64,000 nucleotides of DNA from Oscillospiraceae bacterium (GTDB taxonomy: Bacteria > Bacillota > Clostridia > Oscillospirales > Acutalibacteraceae): the NCBI GenBank assembly GCA_015065425.1, contig SVQH01000014.1:1-64000 (forward strand), given 5' to 3'. Each line of letters opens with the position of its first letter. The stretch's first letter is position 1. The position numbers and the translations under genes are program-made. The notes beneath the pieces are model-generated. The model was not told the origin of the DNA. It saw nothing but the letters and a program-made list of their open reading frames with translations, and did not search any database. Positions 63,366-64,000 of this stretch are shown piece by piece.

Positions 63366-64000
63366 ATGGAAACAGCAGACAAGAAACAGCTTAAACTTAA
63401 AGCTCTCAATGTTAGAAAAGGCATCATAGAGGGAACTTTCAATGCTAAAAGCGGACATCCCGGCGGTTCTCTTTCAATAGCAGATATACTTACTTATCTC
63501 TATTTCAAAGAGATGAAAGTAGATATAAATAATCCCAAGTGGGAAGGCAGAGACAGACTTGTTCTTTCAAAGGGTCACGCTGCTCCCGCACTTTATGCGG
63601 TACTTGCAGAAAAAGGCTTCTTCCCCGTAGAAGACCTTAAGACTCTCAGAAAGTCCGATTCATATCTTCAGGGACATCCCAATATGAACTATGTTCCCGG
63701 TGTTGATATGAGTACAGGTTCGCTCGGTCAGGGCATTTCCGCAGCCTGCGGTTTTGCACTTGCATCTAAAATAGAAGGTAATCCTTATAATGTATATGCC
63801 ATTTTAGGTGACGGTGAAATTGAAGAAGGTCAGGTATGGGAAGCTTGTATGTTTGCTGCTGCAAAGAAGCTTAGCTGCCTTACCGTTATTGTTGACAACA
63901 ACGACCTTCAGATTGACGGTACCGTTGAAGAGGTAAACTCTCCCTATCCCATTCCCGAAAAATTTGCCGCTTTCGGCTTCAATGTAATTGAAATATGCGG
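63366..64000 (+). CDS. Transketolase N-terminal subunit (partial)
   Basis: The frame is open from the ATG at 63366 (SD AAGGAG, about 11-nt spacing) to the window edge, giving 211 residues. It reads KSGHPGGSLSIADIL, LSKGHAAPALYA and MSTGSLGQGIS, then the TPP motif GDGEIEEGQVWEA...VDNN. Split transketolases (separate N and C subunits) are common in Clostridia, and the short N-terminus fits this form. It moves two-carbon units in the pentose phosphate pathway. The 3' end is beyond the window. Confidence 0.92.
   Translation, partial: METADKKQLKLKALNVRKGIIEGTFNAKSGHPGGSLSIADILTYLYFKEMKVDINNPKWEGRDRLVLSKGHAAPALYAVLAEKGFFPVEDLKTLRKSDSYLQGHPNMNYVPGVDMSTGSLGQGISAACGFALASKIEGNPYNVYAILGDGEIEEGQVWEACMFAAAKKLSCLTVIVDNNDLQIDGTVEEVNSPYPIPEKFAAFGFNVIEIC

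Overview
This window is a stretch of chromosome from a low-to-moderate GC, spore-forming Clostridia (Oscillospiraceae/Ruminococcaceae-like) bacterium. The evidence is the Firmicutes gene order (miaB-ylbF/ricA-like-mutS-mutL-miaA; yggS-sepF-divIVA-lspA-rluD), a T-box leader before tyrS, a CIRCE element before groESL, a gerA/gerB/gerC germinant receptor operon, and secreted leucine-rich-repeat proteins ending in dockerin-like calcium repeats. The species is inferred from gene content only. I found no rRNA, tRNA or CRISPR array.

Positions 1-7300 form a mobile island. A leftward operon, probably read from one promoter near 4700, encodes an XRE-DUF3990 protein (possible ADP-ribosyltransferase fold), a small partner, an OLD-family ATPase/TOPRIM nuclease and a UvrD-like helicase. 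The last two are a Gabija-like (GajA/GajB) pair. The helicase is broken twice: by an in-frame TAG codon, and by loss of its C-terminus where a compact inverted repeat resembling fused IS3-family ends begins. Two overlapping tyrosine recombinases lie on the opposite strand and abut uvrB. The first ~115 codons of uvrB use foreign-looking leucine codons, which suggests integration inside uvrB with replacement of its 5' end.

Positions 7400-21500 hold uvrB-uvrA, a class-C beta-lactamase-like hydrolase, an RluA-type pseudouridine synthase, a 37-residue hydrophobic protein, a small XRE regulator, two BspA-like secreted proteins (one with exact 69-bp internal repeats), groES-groEL and a PHP-domain phosphoesterase. 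The XRE regulator and the first BspA-like gene share a 17-bp palindromic operator; in the BspA promoter it fills the -35/-10 spacer.

Positions 21600-35200 hold a metallophosphoesterase, an ECF-sigma/membrane protein/ABC transporter operon, hisS-aspS, and the leftward cell-shape operon mreB-mreC-mreD-PBP2-minD-like-mgsA.

Positions 35200-44200 carry sugar-related genes (Gfo/Idh/MocA oxidoreductase, iron alcohol dehydrogenase, GH51 arabinofuranosidase), an LCP cell-wall ligase, a degenerate-pyrophosphatase/Nudix fusion, two membrane proteins, and tyrS with its T-box.

Positions 44290-49110 hold the germination operon, divergent from a DUF421/DUF4363 pair. From 49200 to the window end everything is rightward: tRNA thiomethylation, mismatch repair, tRNA prenylation, then a cell-division/envelope cluster that includes an unusually long (839 aa) DivIVA-like coiled-coil protein, and finally the start of a transketolase N-terminal subunit cut by the window edge.
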